The notes under the pieces: model-generated
What the model saw: only the letters and a program-made list of their open reading frames with translations
The model's database searches: none
Told to the model about the DNA's origin: nothing
In this document: piece by piece, positions 61,947 to 64,000 of the stretch
How positions within the stretch are numbered: the stretch's first letter is position 1
Layout: each line of letters opens with the position of its first letter
Made by a program: the position numbers and the translations under genes
DNA from: Serilophus lunatus
Lineage: Eukaryota; Chordata; Aves; Passeriformes; Eurylaimidae
Length of the DNA stretch: 64,000 bases
Reading direction: 5' to 3'
Assembly (NCBI GenBank): GCA_013399895.1
Contig: VXBA01005487.1
Location: forward strand, 76,602 to 140,601

Positions 61947-62123
61947 TCCCAATGCACCAACATCTGGCAGGATTGTAACTCAAAGATGGAGAAAAATCTG
62001 ATGGAGAAGATAGCCATTAACTCTCCACCTGCATATAAAAGGGCCACAGATGAAAGAAATATTTTCTTCTGGTGCAATCTGATTAAACATGTGACCAATA
62101 TCTTACTAACTAATGCGTTTTAG
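61947..62123 (+). other. Candidate alternative terminal exon (unproven)
   Basis: A strong acceptor (CTTTCTCTTTTAATCTACAG) precedes 58 open codons and a TAG, in the phase 0 that the CCDC102B exon at 24560-24664 would supply. The peptide begins SQCTNIWQDCNSKMEKNLME and ends LTNAF. AATAAA occurs at 62362-62367, about 240 bp after the stop. It does not resemble the CCDC102B C-terminus I remember. It may be a chance frame. Confidence 0.2.
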
Positions 62124-62164
62124 GTATGAGCTCCTATTTTAGGCAGGAAGAGTATGAATTCTAG

Positions 62165-62235
62165 GGCTAGCAGATACTGGATTTGAACCTACATTCTTGT
62201 GAAGGCATCCTCTATGCACAAGACATTTAACAGCA
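62165..62235 (-). mobile_element. Possible ancient tRNA-derived SINE head (MIR-like)
   Basis: On the minus strand GGTTCAAATCC is an exact B box, preceded by GTTAAATGTCTTGTGCATAG and followed by AGTATCTGCTAG, which echoes the MIR order GGTTAAGAGC...GGTTCGAATCC...CTCTGCCACT. Stems of a tRNA do not pair, so it is not a tRNA gene. Weak call. Confidence 0.25.
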
Positions 62236-63037
62236 GGATTTTAAATTAACATCACACTGATGGCATGCTTGAAGCAGGCAAGGTGTAGTGTGGTAGTTTT
62301 AATGCAACAGGTAAAAACAATTCTATCACTCACCAGGCTGGTATAGTAGGTTGGTTCCAGAAATAAAATTTAGATATTCCATATTTCCCAGAGGCATGAC
62401 AAATAATAAGACACTTCCTTTAAGCTGACCTCAACAGTAATGGCTAAAATCTTACTGAGAACAGTGTTCAGCCATGGCAGATGTGGTAAAAACCAGAAGG
62501 ATCCTGGGTAAAATGTGGGGAAATCACACTAATAATAATTCTGTGATTCTGTAATATGCTGTGGCATAAAAACATGCCAGGAGAACCATTTTGAGAAGTG
62601 GACTATGTTCTTATTTCTCCTCTTACCAGATTTCTTGGGAATCCCCAAATTGTAATGAAATGTACTAAAAGATAAAGCATTTCAGTTACAGTCGGATGTC
62701 ACTTAAGGAAAAAGTCTTAATGCATGTCGAACTTAATCCAACTGTTTTAGTCTTATCTCAATGTTTTTTGTAATGTTTAAACTTGATACTCACATGGAAA
62801 TATGCCTTTATCTCACTTTTCCCCAACTATCAGTTAACAATTGTTCTTTTAGGTTGCCTATTAAGTAACTATTAATAAATATCACAAATATAATGTGCAG
62901 TTTCTAGTATCACAAAGTAATCTGACCAATGTAAAGGTAATCAAGACAGCCAATGGGATCTCTGCTGTTAAATGGCTGGTGTATGTGACTCGGTGATTCA
63001 TGGCCCAGAACTCAGATGAGTTTTGAGATAGGTATGT

Positions 63038-63043
63038 TTTATT
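63038..63043 (-). promoter_or_regulatory. LTR polyadenylation signal AATAAA
   Basis: TTTATT on + gives AATAAA on the minus strand, in GCTGAATAAAACATACC, about 70 bp after the TATA-like element. Confidence 0.6.
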
Positions 63044-63111
63044 CAGCACCCTGGGGGGGAAGGTTACAGAATTCAAAATTCCCTCTCCCTCCTCGTCCCA
63101 CGGGACCGATC

Positions 63112-63160
63112 TATTTTAAATACTCCTTCCGCAGTGGATGTTTCTTTGGCCTTTGATTGG
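63112..63160 (-). promoter_or_regulatory. LTR core promoter: CCAAT and TATA-like elements
   Basis: On the minus strand CCAAT (63160-63156) lies about 33 bp upstream of GTATTTAAAATA (63123-63112). A GC box-like GGGCGGGG lies further upstream near 63200. Confidence 0.5.
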
Positions 63161-63380
63161 TTCTTGTCCCAAGATCCCTCCCCGCTCCCCACCTTTTCCC
63201 CGCCCAAACATGGACAGGGTTGAAGCCAGAGTTCTTCTCCCTCCCTGCCCCCAGCCACCTGTTGTATGGTTGCTTAGCAATGGAGCTTCAGGAGACCTTG
63301 AGGGCTTTAGAGTGTTTGCTTAACTGCTATCTTCTGAATATTGTAGTTTCTATTCTAACTACTCTATCTCTAATTTCACA

Positions 63381-64000
63381 GACGCTCTACCTTTCCTACA
63401 ACTCTGCTTTCCCAATTCCTAAGAACTTAAAATGATTTGTTTTGAATCCCCAACTCATATGGATGTTATATAAGGTTAGAAAAAATACTGCAATTGTGCT
63501 GATGTTCTGTTAGCTCAATACGCTAGTGCCCATATCCATAGTACAAGTGGCCTAAGGAGATATTGTCACTTTTGCCTGAATTGTTTAAGCTCACAGACTA
63601 GCATAAAAGTTCAAATTCTCACCAACTTTACCAACTTCACTAATTATATTTTGAACATAGACATGCTCATCTGTCTTCAAATTCTGGGATTAGAAACTAC
63701 AAGATGAGAGGGTCAGAAGTAGTATAAACCTCGTCAAACATTACATCTAAATGCACCAGAGCTGAGTTTTTGATGCTGATTTTTGACAGCTTTTGGGTAG
63801 CAATTGGTTTCAATTTCAGTAGACTCTATCTGTATATACATTTGGATTTACAAAGAATTGCACAGTTCAAAATCAAATTAATGTATTCTGGTGTGTGAGT
63901 ACTGTACTACAGACCTTGCTGATTCCCTCTCATGTAGCTGCTTCTTTTGCTCTCTGTTGACACGCTCACACACATGCACGTGTACACCCGCACCCACCCA
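63381..64000. other. Intronic sequence; CA/CACG-rich end
   Basis: AT-rich intron with nothing recognised until the last 40 bases, which form a CA-rich repeat (CACACACATGCACGTGTACA and CACCCACCCA) cut by the window edge. Confidence 0.55.

Larger units (their letters stand above)
61291..62983. other. Intronic sequence with a candidate exon and a SINE-like stretch
   Basis: Mostly unassigned intron. The stretch 61300-61660 is a little richer in GC but unrecognised. It contains the candidate terminal exon (61947-62123) and a weak tRNA-derived SINE signature, listed separately. Confidence 0.5.
62984..63380 (-). mobile_element. ERV LTR, antisense, with promoter and poly-A signals
   Basis: A GC-rich block in AT-rich intron. 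On the minus strand, in order: GTTGCTTAGCAACC-like context (GCTAAGCAACCATACAACAG), GGGCGGGGAAAAGGTGGGGA, CCAAT (63156-63160), GTATTTAAAATA (63112-63123), GTCCCGTGGGACGAGGAGGG, then AATAAA (63038-63043) before ACATACCTATCTCAAAACTC. This order of CCAAT, TATA and AATAAA is that of a retroviral LTR U3-R. Both boundaries are approximate. Confidence 0.65.

Noticed and set aside
62539..62552. TTCTGTGATTCTG looking like a CR1 tail.
   Set aside because: Only about 14 bases match and the upstream sequence does not follow CR1.

Overview
This window is vertebrate nuclear DNA, and I read it as a piece of a passerine bird genome. It is AT-rich, almost all non-coding, and full of bird-type retroelements: CR1 LINEs ending in the 8-mer tail (ATTCTRTG)n, several families of avian endogenous retrovirus LTRs, and one tRNA-Ile/CR1 composite SINE of the TguSINE1 type, which is known from passerines. 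There are no operons, CRISPR arrays, phage genes or other bacterial features.

The only host gene I can support is on the + strand. Two short coding exons (769-877 and 24560-24664) have consensus splice sites, compatible phases and a coiled-coil translation matching the C-terminal half of CCDC102B, a centrosome-linker coiled-coil protein. Almost everything else is intron: 1-768 upstream of the first exon, 878-24559 between the exons (about 23.7 kb), and 24665-64000 downstream. I did not find the exon that human CCDC102B carries between these two, nor the downstream C-terminal exon(s). The latter presumably lie beyond the window.

Layout. 1-0.9 kb: intron and first exon. 1.0-3.4 kb: old 5' CR1 fragment in sense. 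3.4-20 kb: plain AT-rich intron with two CR1 tails and A/C-rich or TA-rich simple sequence. 20-23.3 kb: cluster of an LTR (with an assembly gap), a passerine SINE, a CR1 and a second LTR. 24.6 kb: second exon. 26-32 kb: second cluster with CR1 pieces, a near-complete 1-kb LTR and two other LTR pieces. 35-36 kb: CR1 pieces, one internally deleted. 38.8-39.6 kb: the best-preserved CR1, with a readable reverse-transcriptase C-terminus. 43.7-44.5 kb: a CR1 lacking its 3' end. 47-50 kb: a solo LTR with a perfect 6-bp target duplication, an internally deleted CR1 and a second LTR. 52.5-53 kb: two CR1 3' ends pointing at each other. 55.8-56.2 kb: LTR with a TATA box in the sense direction. 61-63.4 kb: CR1, a possible cryptic terminal exon, and an antisense LTR with CCAAT, TATA and AATAAA signals. 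Two runs of N (20408-20485 and 51044-51069) sit in or beside poly-T.

I found no convincing undescribed system. The points most worth checking are the missing middle exon of CCDC102B, the in-phase candidate terminal exon at 61947-62123, the two internally deleted CR1 copies, and the TSD-flanked solo LTR. Family assignments rest on remembered consensus patterns, not on a database search.
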